Shown here in pieces: positions 53,805 through 63,701 of a stretch of DNA of 64,000 nucleotides. Within the stretch, counting starts at the first letter, position 1, and each line of letters starts with the position of its first letter. The notes below the pieces were generated by a model. It worked only from the letters and a program-made list of their open reading frames with translations. It had not been told where the DNA came from and searched no databases. Location: contig NZ_PJIR01000001.1 of NCBI RefSeq assembly GCF_002929355.1, positions 186,001 to 250,000 of the forward strand, read 5' to 3'. The DNA comes from Arthrobacter sp. B0490. Its GTDB lineage: Bacteria; Actinomycetota; Actinomycetes; Actinomycetales; Micrococcaceae. The position numbers and the translations under genes were made by a program.

Positions 53805-54507
53805 AGGCGGCTCCGGCGTCGTGGTCCGCCCGGGTGTCGCCGTCCGCCGGGGCTTCGTCGAGGCCGAGGATGCCCGGCACCACCTCGCGCAGGCGCTCGA
53901 GGGGGATGGTGCCCTGGCGGACGACGGTGAGCGTCGCGCCCGTGGCGTCGATGATGGTCGACCCTGTCCCGTCGGCCGCGGTCCGCGGTCCTGCGTCGAG
54001 GTAGACGGCCACCGATTCGGCGAGCTGCCGGGCGGCGTCGGCCGCGGTGGTCGCCGCCGGCTGGCCCGTCCTGTTCGCCGAGGACACCGCGAGCGGCCCG
54101 GTCACCCTGAGCAGCTCGAGCGCGACCTCGTCGTCGGGCATACGGAGGGCCACGGTGCCGAGGGTGTCGCCGAGGTCCCACGTCAGGGAGGGCTGCGCGT
54201 GGCAGATCAGGGTGAGCCCGCCGGGCCAGAACGCCTCGGCGAGGGCCCTGGCGTCCGGGTGCACGTCGGTCGCGAGCCCGTCGAGCGTCTGGATCCGCGG
54301 GATGAGGACGGGCGGCGGCATGTTCCGGCCGCGGCCCTTGGAGGCGAGCAGGGTCGCGACGGCCTGGGGCGAGAAGGCGTCCGCGCCGATGCCGTAGACG
54401 GTGTCGGTCGGCAGGACGACGCACTGCTTGAGCGAGACGGCGCGCTGCGCGGCGGTGAGGCCCTCGCGTCGCTGGGCGGGGTCGGAGCAGTCGTAGCTGG
54501 TGGTCAC
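53797..54507 (-). CDS. tsaC: L-threonylcarbamoyladenylate synthase (TsaC/Sua5)
   Basis: The 236-residue YrdC-fold protein makes threonylcarbamoyl-AMP for the t6A modification of tRNAs reading ANN codons. Seen are VVLPTDTVYGIGADAF, KGRGRNMPPPVLI with the basic substrate pocket, FWPGGLTLI, and SSANRTGQPA. The C-terminal Sua5 domain is absent, as in TsaC, apart from a short acidic tail. The GTG at 54507 has GGAAGGA about 7 nt upstream. It is preceded by a glycosyltransferase gene rather than directly by prmC. Confidence 0.93.
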   Translation of the reverse strand: MTTSYDCSDPAQRREGLTAAQRAVSLKQCVVLPTDTVYGIGADAFSPQAVATLLASKGRGRNMPPPVLIPRIQTLDGLATDVHPDARALAEAFWPGGLTLICHAQPSLTWDLGDTLGTVALRMPDDEVALELLRVTGPLAVSSANRTGQPAATTAADAARQLAESVAVYLDAGPRTAADGTGSTIIDATGATLTVVRQGTIPLERLREVVPGILGLDEAPADGDTRADHDAGAASA

Positions 54508-54565
54508 CGGTTCATCCTTCCACTGCGACCCGGGCCTCCGCACATCGGCGGGATCCCCGGCACGG

Positions 54566-55570
54566 TCAGGACGACGGCGGCGGACCGAAGCCCGTGCCGC
54601 GCAGCCCCGCGGAGTACGCCGCGAACCACGCGCGCAGACCCCGGAGGTCGCGCTGCGTGAGGAAGTAGTACGGGAAGCCGATGACGTCCGCACCGAACCA
54701 GCGCAGGTTGCGGTACTTCCGAGCGTTGTACGCACGGTTGCGGAAGTAGGAGAACCGCTTGAAGTCCCCCTCCGGGATGACCGGGGTGATGAACCCGCCG
54801 AAGATCGGCTTCATCTCCGACCACGTGGCCGGGTGCCGGACGGCCACGGTCGCGAGGGTGCCGTACTTCAGGCCCGCCTTCTGTACCCGCGCGAGGAAGT
54901 CCACCTCATCGCCGCGGATGAAGTACTTCATGTCCGGCAGCCCGATCTTCGAGAAGACGTCAGAGCGGATGAGGGCGCCGTTGAAGAAGTGCACCATGCC
55001 GGGCAGGTAGCCGAGGGGTTCGAGGGTCGCGCGGTCGTTCGTGAGCAGTCCGTTGATGCGGAAGTTGAAGGACAGCCGCGTGGGGTCGTCCGTCGCCGCG
55101 ACGAGCGGACTCACGATGTCGAGGTCGTGCTCGTGCGCCGCACGGAGCAGTTCGGCGAGGCAGCGTTCGTCCTCGGGGTGCCCGTCGTCGTCCATGAGCC
55201 AGATCCAGCGGGCGCCGCTCGCGAGGGCCGCGAGGATGGCGAAGGCGAACCCGCCGGCCCCGCCGAGGTTCGCTTCGGAACGGAGGTAGTGGATGGTGCC
55301 GCCCGCGGCGGTGGCCGCGTCGACGACGGCGGTGGCGGGCCTCGTCCCCGAGTCCACGAGCGCCACACGGGCGATGGGCGCGCTCTGGACCGCGAGCGAC
55401 CTCAGCAGCTGGGCGAGCTCCTCGTGCCGGTCGTAGGTCACGGCCGCGACGGCGACGGTGTCCGTCTCGGCACCCGCGTCCGTGTGCGTGTGCGTGTCCG
55501 TGTCCGTGTCCGTGTCCGTGTCCGTGTCCGCGTCCGTGTCCGTGTCCGTCTGCATGCTGTGCTCCGTCAT
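54566..55570 (-). CDS. Glycosyltransferase family 2 with N-terminal Asp/Thr repeat
   Basis: The 334-residue enzyme begins with a repeat of D-T dipeptides (about 8-27), then a GT-A domain with VAVAAVTYDR, a SEANLGGAGGFA loop and WIWLMDDDG. The later SFNFRINGLL and IRGDEVDF segments resemble GlfT-type galactofuranosyltransferases. The ATG has GAGAGG 7 nt upstream and overlaps the prmC stop as ATGA. The acceptor sugar is unknown. The N-terminal repeat is encoded by a hexanucleotide array. Confidence 0.8.
   Translation of the reverse strand: MTEHSMQTDTDTDADTDTDTDTDTDTHTHTDAGAETDTVAVAAVTYDRHEELAQLLRSLAVQSAPIARVALVDSGTRPATAVVDAATAAGGTIHYLRSEANLGGAGGFAFAILAALASGARWIWLMDDDGHPEDERCLAELLRAAHEHDLDIVSPLVAATDDPTRLSFNFRINGLLTNDRATLEPLGYLPGMVHFFNGALIRSDVFSKIGLPDMKYFIRGDEVDFLARVQKAGLKYGTLATVAVRHPATWSEMKPIFGGFITPVIPEGDFKRFSYFRNRAYNARKYRNLRWFGADVIGFPYYFLTQRDLRGLRAWFAAYSAGLRGTGFGPPPSS
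55476..55551. repeat. Hexanucleotide repeat array in the glycosyltransferase gene
   Basis: About twelve copies of GTCCGT-type hexamers (on the plus strand; some GTGCGT or GCGTCC) encode alternating Asp and Thr with two His and one Ala. The unit is a multiple of 3, so slippage would change length but not frame. Confidence 0.8.
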
Positions 55571-56433
55571 CGTGGTGCCTCTCCCGTCGTCGTCGGCTCC
55601 CCGCCTGCGAGGACCGCGCTCGTCGAGCGATCGCGGCCGCTGAGGTCCTGATGGGTCGTCACCGTGGTCCACCGACCCATCTGCTCGAGGAACCCGGCGA
55701 TCCAGGGCGCCTGCACCTCCGCGTGCTCCATCACGAAGTAGCCGCCGGGCGCGAGCAGGCGCGCCGCGGTGAGGGCCGCGGCGCGTGGCAGCTCCATGCC
55801 GTCCGCTCCCCCGCCGTACAGCGCCATCCGCGGGTCGTGTTCCGCCACCTCGGGTTCGAGGGGCACGGCGTCGGCGGGGATGTAGGGCGGGTTGGACACG
55901 ACGACGTCGAACGAGCCGTCGTGCTCGGGCAGGGCCGTCGCGAGATCGCCCTGCACGATGTGGACCCCGAAGGGCGCGAGGTTGGGCCCGGCCCACGCGA
56001 GGGCGAGGTCGCTGAGTTCGACGGCGTACACCTCCGCGCCGGGCACCTCGTCGGCCACGGCCGCGGCGATCGCGCCGCTGCCGGTGCCGAGGTCCACGAT
56101 CTTCGGGGTGTCCAGGCCCGCGGCGCGGTCGATCACGAGCTGGGCCACGGTCTCGGTCTCGGGACGCGGCACGAAGACGCCGGGCCCGACGGACAGTACG
56201 ACGCGGCGGAAGGACGCCGTGCCGGTGAGGTGCTGCAGGGGGACGCGGCGGGCACGCTCGTCGACGAGCGCCGCGTACCCGTCGGGGGCAGCCGCGCCGG
56301 TCAGGGCCAGGGCGCGCAGCCGTCCTCGGGACACGCCCAGCAGGTGCGCGGCCAGGAGTTCGGCGTCGACGCGGGGGCTGGGCACGCCGGCGTCCCGGAG
56401 CTGCCGTTCGGCCGCCCGCAGGGCTTCCTCCAC
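55567..56433 (-). CDS. prmC: Release-factor glutamine methyltransferase PrmC
   Basis: The 288-residue enzyme methylates the GGQ glutamine of the peptide-release factors. It has an N-terminal helical domain (about 1-75), VFVPRPETE, the SAM motif IVDLGTGSGAIA and the catalytic NPPYIP. It starts with GTG 2 nt after the prfA stop, so the enzyme and its substrate are in one operon. The downstream glycosyltransferase ATG overlaps its stop codon. Confidence 0.95.
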   Translation of the reverse strand: MEEALRAAERQLRDAGVPSPRVDAELLAAHLLGVSRGRLRALALTGAAAPDGYAALVDERARRVPLQHLTGTASFRRVVLSVGPGVFVPRPETETVAQLVIDRAAGLDTPKIVDLGTGSGAIAAAVADEVPGAEVYAVELSDLALAWAGPNLAPFGVHIVQGDLATALPEHDGSFDVVVSNPPYIPADAVPLEPEVAEHDPRMALYGGGADGMELPRAAALTAARLLAPGGYFVMEHAEVQAPWIAGFLEQMGRWTTVTTHQDLSGRDRSTSAVLAGGEPTTTGEAPR

Positions 56434-56435
56434 GC

Positions 56436-57515
56436 CTACTCGTCCGCGCCGATGGCGTCGAGGCGGGCCTGCTCGTCCATCTCGATGGCGGACTGCACCA
56501 CGGGTTCGAGATCGCCGTTCATGACGGCGTCCAGGTTGTACGCCTTGTAGCCCGTGCGGTGGTCCGCGATCCGGTTCTCCGGGTAGTTGTAGGTGCGGAT
56601 GCGTTCGGAACGGTCCATGGTACGGATCTGCGACTTCCGGATGTCGGAGTTCGCGGCGTCGATCTTCTCCTGCTCGTGGGCGAGGATGCGGGAGCGCAGC
56701 ACGCGCATCGCGGCCTCGCGGTTCTGCAGCTGCGACTTCTCGTTCTGCATGGCGACCACGATGCCGGTGGGGAGGTGCGTGATGCGGACGGCGGAGTCGG
56801 TGGTGTTGACGGACTGCCCGCCGGGGCCGGAGGACCGGTACACGTCGATCTTCAGGTCGTTCTGGCTGATCTCGACCTCCTCGGGCTCGTCGACCTCGGG
56901 CAGCACGAGGACGCCGGCGGCGGAAGTGTGGATACGGCCCTGTGACTCGGTGACGGGCACGCGCTGCACGCGGTGCACGCCGCCCTCGAACTTGAGCCGG
57001 GCGTAGACGCCCTCGGCGGGATCGTTCGAGGATCCCTTGATGGCCATCTGCACGTCCTTGTACCCGCCGAGGTCGGACTCGTTGGCCGAGAGGAGTTCGG
57101 TCTTCCAGCCGCGGGACTCGGCATACCGGGCGTACATCCGGAGCAGGTCGCCGGCGAACAGTGCTGCCTCGTCGCCGCCCTCGCCGCCCTTGACCTCGAT
57201 GATGACGTTGCGGCTGTCGTTGGGGTCCCGGGGGATCAGCAGCCGGCGCAGGCGCTCCTGCGCCGTGGCGAGCTGCTCCTCGAGGACGGGCACCTCGGCG
57301 GCGAACTCGGGGTCCTCGGACGCCATCTCGCGTGCCGCCTGCAGGTCGTCGTCGAGTGCACTCCAGCGGTTGTGGGCATCGACGATGCGCCCGAGCTCCG
57401 CGTACCGGCGGCCGAGCCTCCGCGCCAGCGCCTGGTCGGCGTGGACGGCGGGGTCGGCGAGCTGGTCCTGCAGCTCGGAGTGTTCGTCGAGCAGTCCCTG
57501 GATGGACTCAAACAT
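56436..57515 (-). CDS. prfA: Peptide chain release factor 1
   Basis: The 359-residue factor recognises UAA and UAG. It begins [12 protein letters not shown] and carries the anticodon-like region, [20 protein letters not shown] and the catalytic [10 protein letters not shown] with the glutamine methylated by PrmC. The ATG at 57515 has GAGG 8 nt upstream. A longer upstream open frame has no family match. It follows rho after 182 nt with two hairpins. Confidence 0.97.
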   Translation of the reverse strand: MFESIQGLLDEHSELQDQLADPAVHADQALARRLGRRYAELGRIVDAHNRWSALDDDLQAAREMASEDPEFAAEVPVLEEQLATAQERLRRLLIPRDPNDSRNVIIEVKGGEGGDEAALFAGDLLRMYARYAESRGWKTELLSANESDLGGYKDVQMAIKGSSNDPAEGVYARLKFEGGVHRVQRVPVTESQGRIHTSAAGVLVLPEVDEPEEVEISQNDLKIDVYRSSGPGGQSVNTTDSAVRITHLPTGIVVAMQNEKSQLQNREAAMRVLRSRILAHEQEKIDAANSDIRKSQIRTMDRSERIRTYNYPENRIADHRTGYKAYNLDAVMNGDLEPVVQSAIEMDEQARLDAIGADE

Positions 57516-57610
57516 CGGTGTACCTCTTTCGGCTTTGTGCAGCCAGTCTACGAAGATCGGGAGGGCGGGAAGAACCGCGTCGCCGGGCGACGCCCGGTTC
57601 TCCCCGCCGC

Positions 57611-57688
57611 CCGGCACCGGGTGCCGGTTAACGGACGAAGCCGCCCGGGACGACCGGGCCACGAAGTGGCCGGCCCGTCCCGGACGGC
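57611..57688 (-). terminator. Two hairpins after rho, before prfA
   Basis: Directly after the rho stop, CCGGGACG (57645-57652) pairs with CGTCCCGG (57676-57683) around an inner GGCCAC-GAA-GTGGCC stem. Further on, CCGGCAC (57611-57617) pairs with GTGCCGG (57621-57627). They may end rho transcripts or partly terminate into prfA. Confidence 0.55.
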
Positions 57689-57697
57689 TGCCCGGTG

Positions 57698-59908
57698 CTA
57701 GTCGGAGTCCTTGGAGCCCAGCGTGGTCTTCTGGACCTGCATGAGGAACTCGACGTTGGACTGCGTCTCCCGGATCTTGTTGGTGAGCAGCTCGAGTGCC
57801 TGCTGGGTCTCCAGACCCGACAGCACGCGGCGCAGCTTCCACATGATCTTGACCTCGTCGGGCGAGAGCAGGTTCTCCTCGCGCCGGGTACCGGACGCGT
57901 TGACGTCCACGGCGGGGAAGATGCGCTTGTCGGCGAGGTTGCGCGAGAGGCGGAGCTCCATGTTGCCGGTGCCCTTGAACTCCTCGAAGATGACCTCGTC
58001 CATCTTGGACCCGGTCTCGACGAGCGCGGTGGCGAGGATCGTGAGCGAGCCGCCGTTCTCGATGTTGCGGGCCGCACCGAAGAAGCGCTTCGGCGGGTAC
58101 AGCGCCGCCGAGTCGACGCCACCGGAGAGGATCCGCCCGGACGCCGGGGCGGCCAGGTTGTAGGCGCGTCCGAGACGGGTCATCGAGTCGAGGAGTACGA
58201 CGACGTCCATGCCCATCTCGACGAGGCGCTTGGCACGCTCGATCGAGAGTTCGGCGACCGTGGTGTGGTCGTCGGCGGGACGGTCGAAGGTCGAGGCGAT
58301 GACCTCGCCCTTGACGGTCCGCTGCATGTCGGTGACTTCTTCGGGACGCTCGTCGACCAGGACCATCATGAGGTGGACCTCAGGATTGTTGATCGTGATG
58401 GCGTTCGCGATCGCCTGGAGGATGAGTGTCTTGCCGGCCTTCGGCGGCGAGACGATCAGGCCACGCTGGCCCTTGCCGATCGGGGCCACGAGGTCGATGA
58501 CGCGGGGGCCGATCTTCTTCGGGTCCGTCTCGAGGCGCAGGCGGTCCGAGGGGTAGAGCGGGACGAGCTTCGCGAACTCGACGCGGTCCTTCAGGTCCTC
58601 GGCAGGCTTGCCGTTCACCGAGGTGACGCGCACCAGGGCGTTGAACTTCTGGCGTGCCGCGGCCTGGGTCTCACCCTCGCGGGGTGCGCGGATGGCGCCC
58701 ACCACGGCGTCGCCCTTGCGCAGGTTGTGCTTCTTGACCTGGGCGAGCGAGACGTAGACGTCGTTCGGGCCCGGCAGGTAGCCGGAGGTGCGGACGAATG
58801 CGTAGTTCTCGAGGACGTCGAGGATGCCGGCGACCGGCAGCAGGACGTCGTCGTCGGTGACCTCGACGTCGTCGACGTCGGGCTGGTTGCGTCCGCGGCG
58901 GCGCTCGTTGCGGTCGTTGCGGTCGTTGCGGTCGCGGAACCGGCTGTTGCGGTCCTCGGGCCCGTTGCTCCCCGTGCCGCCGTTGCGGTTCGCGCGGTTG
59001 CGGCGGTTGCGTCCGCGGCCGTCGTCGTCGTTCGCGCCGTTCGCACCGTTGCCGCGGTTGTCGCTGCGCTCGCTGCCGTTGCGGCCGCTGTCGAACTGGG
59101 TGTCGCCCGGGCCGTTGCCGGAACCGTTCGACGTGTTGCCGGACCCGTTCGAGCCGTTGCCCGAGCCGTTGCCGGAACCGTTCGAGGTGCCGTTGGAGTT
59201 GTTCGAGCTGTCGTCACGGCCGTTGCGTGACCGGGTGCGGCGCTCGTTGCGGCCCTCACCCTGCTGTCCGGGCTGCGTGTCGGCCGCGGAGTCGCCCTGG
59301 CCGGCGGTCTGCGCATCGCCCTGCGAGCCGTTCTGCGCCTCGGCCTGGCCCGACTGCACCTCGGAGCGGTCCTCGCCGCGGCGGTTGCGGCGGTTGCGCT
59401 GGCTGCGTCCCCCGTTGTCACGGTCGCCGCGGTCCTGCTGCTCGTCCGTGGAGGTGTCCGCGTCGCGGGACGGGGCTTCGGCCTGCTCGGCGGGAACGAC
59501 GGCGTCCGGGGCGGGCGTGGAGACGACACCGTCGCTGCCTGCGCGGCGGTTGCGGTTGCGGGTGCGCGGCTGGCGCTCGGCCGGGGCGGACTGCTCGTCC
59601 TGCACCCGGGTCTCGGCCGCGGCGGGGGCACCGGCGACGGCAGGACGCTCTGCGTCGGCGCTGTGCTCGCTGCGGACGGCGGGGGTCTTCCGGTCGGCGA
59701 CGGCGGAGCCGCGCTGGTGGTCGGAGATCGCGGACACGAGGTCGCTCTTGCGCATCCTCGATCCGCCGGTGATCCCCAGCTGGCCGGCGAGCGCCTGCAG
59801 CTGGGCGAGCTTCAGGCCTGCGAGGCCGCTGCTCTTGGAAGTTGTTGCGCCGGTTGCTTCAGCGTCTTGGGTGGCCACACCTGGTAACAGGTCAGTGGTT
59901 TCAGTCAC
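57698..59908 (-). CDS. rho: Transcription termination factor Rho
   Basis: The 736-residue Rho has an N-terminal SAP-like domain (about 30-65, [18 protein letters not shown]), then an about 220-residue disordered insertion rich in Asn, Arg, Gly and Asp, the usual actinobacterial feature. The RNA-binding cold-shock fold ([19 protein letters not shown]) follows, then the RecA core with Walker A SPPKAGKT near 485, [10 protein letters not shown] and the arginine finger region. The GTG at 59908 has GGAAGGA 6 nt upstream. A 366-nt leader separates it from thrB. Confidence 0.96.
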   Translation of the reverse strand: MTETTDLLPGVATQDAEATGATTSKSSGLAGLKLAQLQALAGQLGITGGSRMRKSDLVSAISDHQRGSAVADRKTPAVRSEHSADAERPAVAGAPAAAETRVQDEQSAPAERQPRTRNRNRRAGSDGVVSTPAPDAVVPAEQAEAPSRDADTSTDEQQDRGDRDNGGRSQRNRRNRRGEDRSEVQSGQAEAQNGSQGDAQTAGQGDSAADTQPGQQGEGRNERRTRSRNGRDDSSNNSNGTSNGSGNGSGNGSNGSGNTSNGSGNGPGDTQFDSGRNGSERSDNRGNGANGANDDDGRGRNRRNRANRNGGTGSNGPEDRNSRFRDRNDRNDRNERRRGRNQPDVDDVEVTDDDVLLPVAGILDVLENYAFVRTSGYLPGPNDVYVSLAQVKKHNLRKGDAVVGAIRAPREGETQAAARQKFNALVRVTSVNGKPAEDLKDRVEFAKLVPLYPSDRLRLETDPKKIGPRVIDLVAPIGKGQRGLIVSPPKAGKTLILQAIANAITINNPEVHLMMVLVDERPEEVTDMQRTVKGEVIASTFDRPADDHTTVAELSIERAKRLVEMGMDVVVLLDSMTRLGRAYNLAAPASGRILSGGVDSAALYPPKRFFGAARNIENGGSLTILATALVETGSKMDEVIFEEFKGTGNMELRLSRNLADKRIFPAVDVNASGTRREENLLSPDEVKIMWKLRRVLSGLETQQALELLTNKIRETQSNVEFLMQVQKTTLGSKDSD

Positions 59909-60274
59909 GAAGGATCCTTCCCCCTCGTCGGGCGGCCACCTGATCGATGGTCCGCGGTGGTTTGCCCCGTGCCGCATGGGAAGCGGGCGGGTTTCAGTCG
60001 GGCCGGAAACGATCCGGCCCGGGCTGGGTGTGCTGAAAGCCTGAGGATGTCGTTGTGCGGGAGGTGGGACCGCACGCACAAAGATAAGGTCGGAGGCTAC
60101 ACCGGAGGATGTGCTACTGCTGGTCGTATCTGCAGCTTCGCGGCGGTCTGGAGAAGAGGACGGCCCGTTCAACAGCACGCGGTGCCTGGTATGGGACACG
60201 GTGTCTGCTGGACGACACGGTCATTGCTTGAAGACACGCTGGTCCCGATGGGCGCATGATGCGCCCGGCGGTTC
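59909..60274 (-). promoter_or_regulatory. Long rho leader region (366 nt)
   Basis: No gene is seen between thrB and rho. The region holds an 8-bp hairpin (GGGCCGGA at 60000-60007 with TCCGGCCC at 60013-60020) about 95 nt before the start. Rho genes in other bacteria are autoregulated in their leaders, which this could serve. A TAAAGT hexamer at 60294-60299, just inside the thrB end, might be a -10 element. No riboswitch motif was recognised. Confidence 0.45.
60250..60266 (-). terminator. Hairpin after thrB
   Basis: GGGCGC (60250-60255) pairs with GCGCCC (60261-60266) over a 5-nt loop, 8 nt beyond the thrB stop codon. It could close the threonine operon before rho. Confidence 0.45.
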
Positions 60275-61264
60275 CTACCCTTGGTGCACTCCCACTTTAG
60301 CACCTTCGCGCTGCACCGCGAGCCTGAGGACCCGCCAGTTCCCCGGCGTGTCGCCCTGCCCGAGCAGGTCGTGCAGCGCCTCCTCGGCAGCACGCGCACC
60401 GGCCTCCCCGACGGCGAGGGTCAGGACACTGGGACCGGCGCCGGAGATGGTGCTCGCGAAACCGGCCGCGCGGAGGCTCCGCAGCAGCGTGGCGCTCGGC
60501 AGCATGGCCTGCGCACGGTAGTCCTGGTGCAGCGCGTCCTGCGTGGCGGCGAAGAGCAGGGACGGATCGGCTCCGAGCGCGTGGACGAGGAGCGCGGCGC
60601 GCCCCGCGTTCGCGGCGGCGCTCCGATGGGACACGGACGCCGGCAGGAGCGCGCGGGCGCTGTCCGTGGACAGTGCGAGATCGGGGACGGCCAGGACGGG
60701 GACCACATCCGGCCGTACCTCCACGCGCGTGCTGTGGAAGGCATGTCCGCTCTCCCAGGAGATGGCGAGCGATCCCCCGAGCGCCGGCGCCACGTTGTCC
60801 GGGTGGCCCTCGATGGAGGCCGCCCACTGCAGCAGGTGCGCGGCGTCGAACTGCTCGCCGACGGGCAGCAGGGCGTTCGCGGCGAGGACCCCGGCGACGA
60901 TCGCGGCCGCGGAGGAGCCCATGCCCCGGCCGTGCGGGATCACGTTCGTCGTGTCGAGCTCGAGGCCGGGCGCCCGGTGTCCGGCGTGGTGCAGGGTGCT
61001 GATCAGCGACTTCGCCACGAGGTGGCTCTCGTCGGTCGGCAGCCCGTCCACGCCCTCCCCCGATGCCCGCACGACGGTGGTGCCCGACGTCGTGGTGCGC
61101 ACGCGCACGGTGTCCTGCAGCGTCAGCGCGAGGCCGAGGGAGTCGAAGCCGGGCCCGAGGTTCGCGCTCGTGGCGGGGACGGTGACCCGGACGTCCTGCC
61201 CGGCGTCGACGGTCGGCAGGTCGAGCACCTCCGAGGACGCCGGCGCGGCATGCAGCCCGGCCAT
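60275..61264 (-). CDS. thrB: Homoserine kinase
   Basis: The 329-residue GHMP kinase phosphorylates homoserine. It shows VTVPATSANLGPGFDSLGLAL at the N-terminus, the ATP-binding PHGRGMGSSAAA loop and STISGAGPSVL near the C-terminus. The ATG is 1 nt after the thrC stop. With hom and thrC it makes threonine from aspartate semialdehyde. A hairpin follows the gene. Confidence 0.96.
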   Translation of the reverse strand: MAGLHAAPASSEVLDLPTVDAGQDVRVTVPATSANLGPGFDSLGLALTLQDTVRVRTTTSGTTVVRASGEGVDGLPTDESHLVAKSLISTLHHAGHRAPGLELDTTNVIPHGRGMGSSAAAIVAGVLAANALLPVGEQFDAAHLLQWAASIEGHPDNVAPALGGSLAISWESGHAFHSTRVEVRPDVVPVLAVPDLALSTDSARALLPASVSHRSAAANAGRAALLVHALGADPSLLFAATQDALHQDYRAQAMLPSATLLRSLRAAGFASTISGAGPSVLTLAVGEAGARAAEEALHDLLGQGDTPGNWRVLRLAVQREGAKVGVHQG

Positions 61265-61265
61265 G

Positions 61266-62369
61266 TCAGTCCTCGAGTCCGAGCGCGGCGGCCACGCTGA
61301 CGACGTCGAACTCCACCTTGGTGGGCTCCACGTCCGAGCCGTCCGCCAGGCGCAACGCCCACTGCGGGTCCTTCAGGCCGTGCCCGGTGACGGTGATGAC
61401 GATCGTCTTGCCCGTGGGCACGAGCCCCTCCGCGTGCTTCTTGATGAGGCCCGCGACGCCGGCCGCGGAAGCGGGCTCCACGAAGACGCCCTCGCGGGAG
61501 GACAGCCAGCGGTGCGCGTCGAGGATCTCCTCGTCCGTCACGGCCTCGATGATCCCGCCGGACTCGTCCCGTGCGGCGACGGCGAAGTCCCAGGACGCGG
61601 GGTTGCCGATGCGGATGGCGGTCGCGATGGTGTCCGGCTCGGTGATCGGGTGGCCCTTGACCAGCGGGGAGGCGCCCTCGGCCTGGAAACCCCACATGAT
61701 CGGCGTGCGCGTGGCGACGGCGGGCAGCTCGCCGGAGTGCATCGAGGCGTAGGGCGCCGCGTACTCCTTGTAGCCCTTCCAGTACGCGCTGATGTTCCCG
61801 GCGTTGCCCACCGGCATGAGGTGGTAGTCGGGGGCGTCGCCCAGGGTGTCGACGACCTCGAAGGCCGCCGTCTTCTGCCCCTCGAGGCGCGCCGGGTTCA
61901 CCGAGTTCACGAGGAACACGGGGTAGGCCTCGGAGAGTTTCCGGGCGACGTCGAGGCAGTTGTCGAAGTTCCCGTTCACCTGCAGGAGCTGCGCCCCGTG
62001 GGCGATGGCCTGGCTCAGCTTGCCCATGGAGATCTTGCCGTCCGGCACGAGGACGGCGCACGTGATGCCGGCCTGGGTGGCGTAGGCCGCGGCCGACGCG
62101 GAGGTGTTGCCCGTCGACGCGCAGACCACGGCCTTGGCCCCGGCCGCCACGGCCGCGGTCATCGCCATGGTCATGCCCCGGTCCTTGAAGGACCCCGTGG
62201 GATTCATGCCCTCGACCTTGAGATACACGGCGGACCCGGTCAGCTCGGACAGGTGCCGGGCATGGACCAGGGGCGTGCCCCCCTCACCGAGGGTGATGAC
62301 CTCGGTGGCGTCGGTGACAGGCAGGCGGTCGGCGTATTCGCGGATGACTCCGCGCCACTGGTGGGCCAC
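61266..62369 (-). CDS. thrC: Threonine synthase
   Basis: The 367-residue PLP enzyme converts phosphohomoserine to threonine. The PLP lysine is in GSFKDRG, and the phosphate-binding region contains [12 protein letters not shown]. This is the short bacterial form. The start is GTG, overlapping no stop but adjacent to the hom TAA, with GAGGGA about 6 nt upstream. It lies between hom and thrB in the threonine operon. Confidence 0.96.
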   Translation of the reverse strand: MAHQWRGVIREYADRLPVTDATEVITLGEGGTPLVHARHLSELTGSAVYLKVEGMNPTGSFKDRGMTMAMTAAVAAGAKAVVCASTGNTSASAAAYATQAGITCAVLVPDGKISMGKLSQAIAHGAQLLQVNGNFDNCLDVARKLSEAYPVFLVNSVNPARLEGQKTAAFEVVDTLGDAPDYHLMPVGNAGNISAYWKGYKEYAAPYASMHSGELPAVATRTPIMWGFQAEGASPLVKGHPITEPDTIATAIRIGNPASWDFAVAARDESGGIIEAVTDEEILDAHRWLSSREGVFVEPASAAGVAGLIKKHAEGLVPTGKTIVITVTGHGLKDPQWALRLADGSDVEPTKVEFDVVSVAAALGLED

Positions 62370-63701
62370 TTAGATTCCCTCTACTCGGAGCACGGACGAG
62401 ACGGCGGTGATGACGTCGAGCGCGGCGACCTGCTCGACGGTGGCGGCGAGCGATGCCTCCGGCGCGCGGTGGGTGACGATCCGCAGCTCGGCGGTGGTGC
62501 CGCCGTCGGGCCCGCCCTGGTGGATGCGCTGGCGCATGGTCTCGATGGAGACGCCGTTCTCGGCGAAGATCTGCGCGATGCGGGCGAGGACGCCGGGCTG
62601 GTCGGCGACCTCGAGGCCGATGCAGTAGCTGGTGCGGACGACGTCGATGCTCAGCGGCGGCACGTGGCCGGTGGTGGTCTCCGTCCGGCCGGGGCCGCCG
62701 AGCACCATCCGCCGGGCGGCGCTGACGACATCGCCCAGGACGGCCGACGCGGTCGGGGTGCCGCCCGCGCCCTGCCCGTAGAACATGAGCTCGCCGGCGT
62801 TCTCCGCCTCGATGAAGACGGCGTTGAACGCGCCCCGGACCGCCGCCAGCGGGTGGGAGCGCGGCAGCAGCGTCGGGTGCACACGCACGCCCACGCCCGC
62901 GGCGCCCGACTCGTCGGTCAGCATCTCCGCGATGGCCAGCAGCTTGATGACGTAGCCGTCCTCGGCGGCGGCCGCGATGTCGTCGGCCGTGACCGACGTG
63001 ATGCCCTCGCAGTGGACGTCCTCCAGCGCGAACCGGGTGTGGAAGGACAGGGAGGCGAGGATGGCGGCCTTCGCGGCGGCGTCGTGGCCCTCGACGTCCG
63101 CCGTGGGGTCCGCCTCCGCGTAGCCGAGGTCCTGGGCAGCCTTCAGCGCGTCGGCGAAGGAGGCGCCCGTGGAGTCCATCTGGTCGAGGATGTAGTTGGT
63201 GGTGCCGTTCACGATGCCGAGCACGCGCGTGATGCGGTCGCCGGAGAGGCTGTCCCGGATGGGGCGGAGGATCGGGATCGCGCCCGCCACCGCGGCCTCG
63301 TAGGACAGCTGCACGCCCGCGGCGTCCGCCTGCTCGTAGAGTTCCGGGCCGTCCTGCGCGAAGAGCGCCTTGTTGCCGCTGACGACCGTGGCGCCGTGCC
63401 CGATGGCCCGCAGGATGAGCGACTTGGCCGGCTCGATCCCGCCCATCAACTCGATCACGATGTCGGCGTCCTCGACGAGCGCCTCGGCGTCGGTCGTGAG
63501 GAGCCCGGCCGGCAGGTCCACGTCGCGTCGGGCGTCGAGGCTGCGGACGGCGATGCCCGTCAGTTCGAGGGGGGCGCCGGCGCGGCGGCCCAGGTTCTCC
63601 GCGTCCTCGAGGAGGATGCGGGCTACCTGCGAGCCGACGTTGCCGCAGCCGAGCAGGGCTACGCGCAGGGCTCGCGCGGGGGGTGTGGCTGGTGAGTTCA
63701 T
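62370..63701 (-). CDS. hom: Homoserine dehydrogenase
   Basis: The 443-residue enzyme reduces aspartate semialdehyde to homoserine. It has the Rossmann motif [10 protein letters not shown] (near 20), a catalytic core with NGTTNYIL, and a C-terminal ACT domain (about 360-435) that gives threonine feedback control. The ATG overlaps the lysA stop as ATGA. It leads the hom-thrC-thrB run and is translationally coupled to lysA. Confidence 0.96.
   Translation of the reverse strand: MNSPATPPARALRVALLGCGNVGSQVARILLEDAENLGRRAGAPLELTGIAVRSLDARRDVDLPAGLLTTDAEALVEDADIVIELMGGIEPAKSLILRAIGHGATVVSGNKALFAQDGPELYEQADAAGVQLSYEAAVAGAIPILRPIRDSLSGDRITRVLGIVNGTTNYILDQMDSTGASFADALKAAQDLGYAEADPTADVEGHDAAAKAAILASLSFHTRFALEDVHCEGITSVTADDIAAAAEDGYVIKLLAIAEMLTDESGAAGVGVRVHPTLLPRSHPLAAVRGAFNAVFIEAENAGELMFYGQGAGGTPTASAVLGDVVSAARRMVLGGPGRTETTTGHVPPLSIDVVRTSYCIGLEVADQPGVLARIAQIFAENGVSIETMRQRIHQGGPDGGTTAELRIVTHRAPEASLAATVEQVAALDVITAVSSVLRVEGI

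Noticed and set aside
60543..63695. Plus-strand open frame of about 1050 codons opposite thrB, thrC and hom
   Set aside because: It is an antisense artefact of codon usage; all three opposed genes have full motifs.
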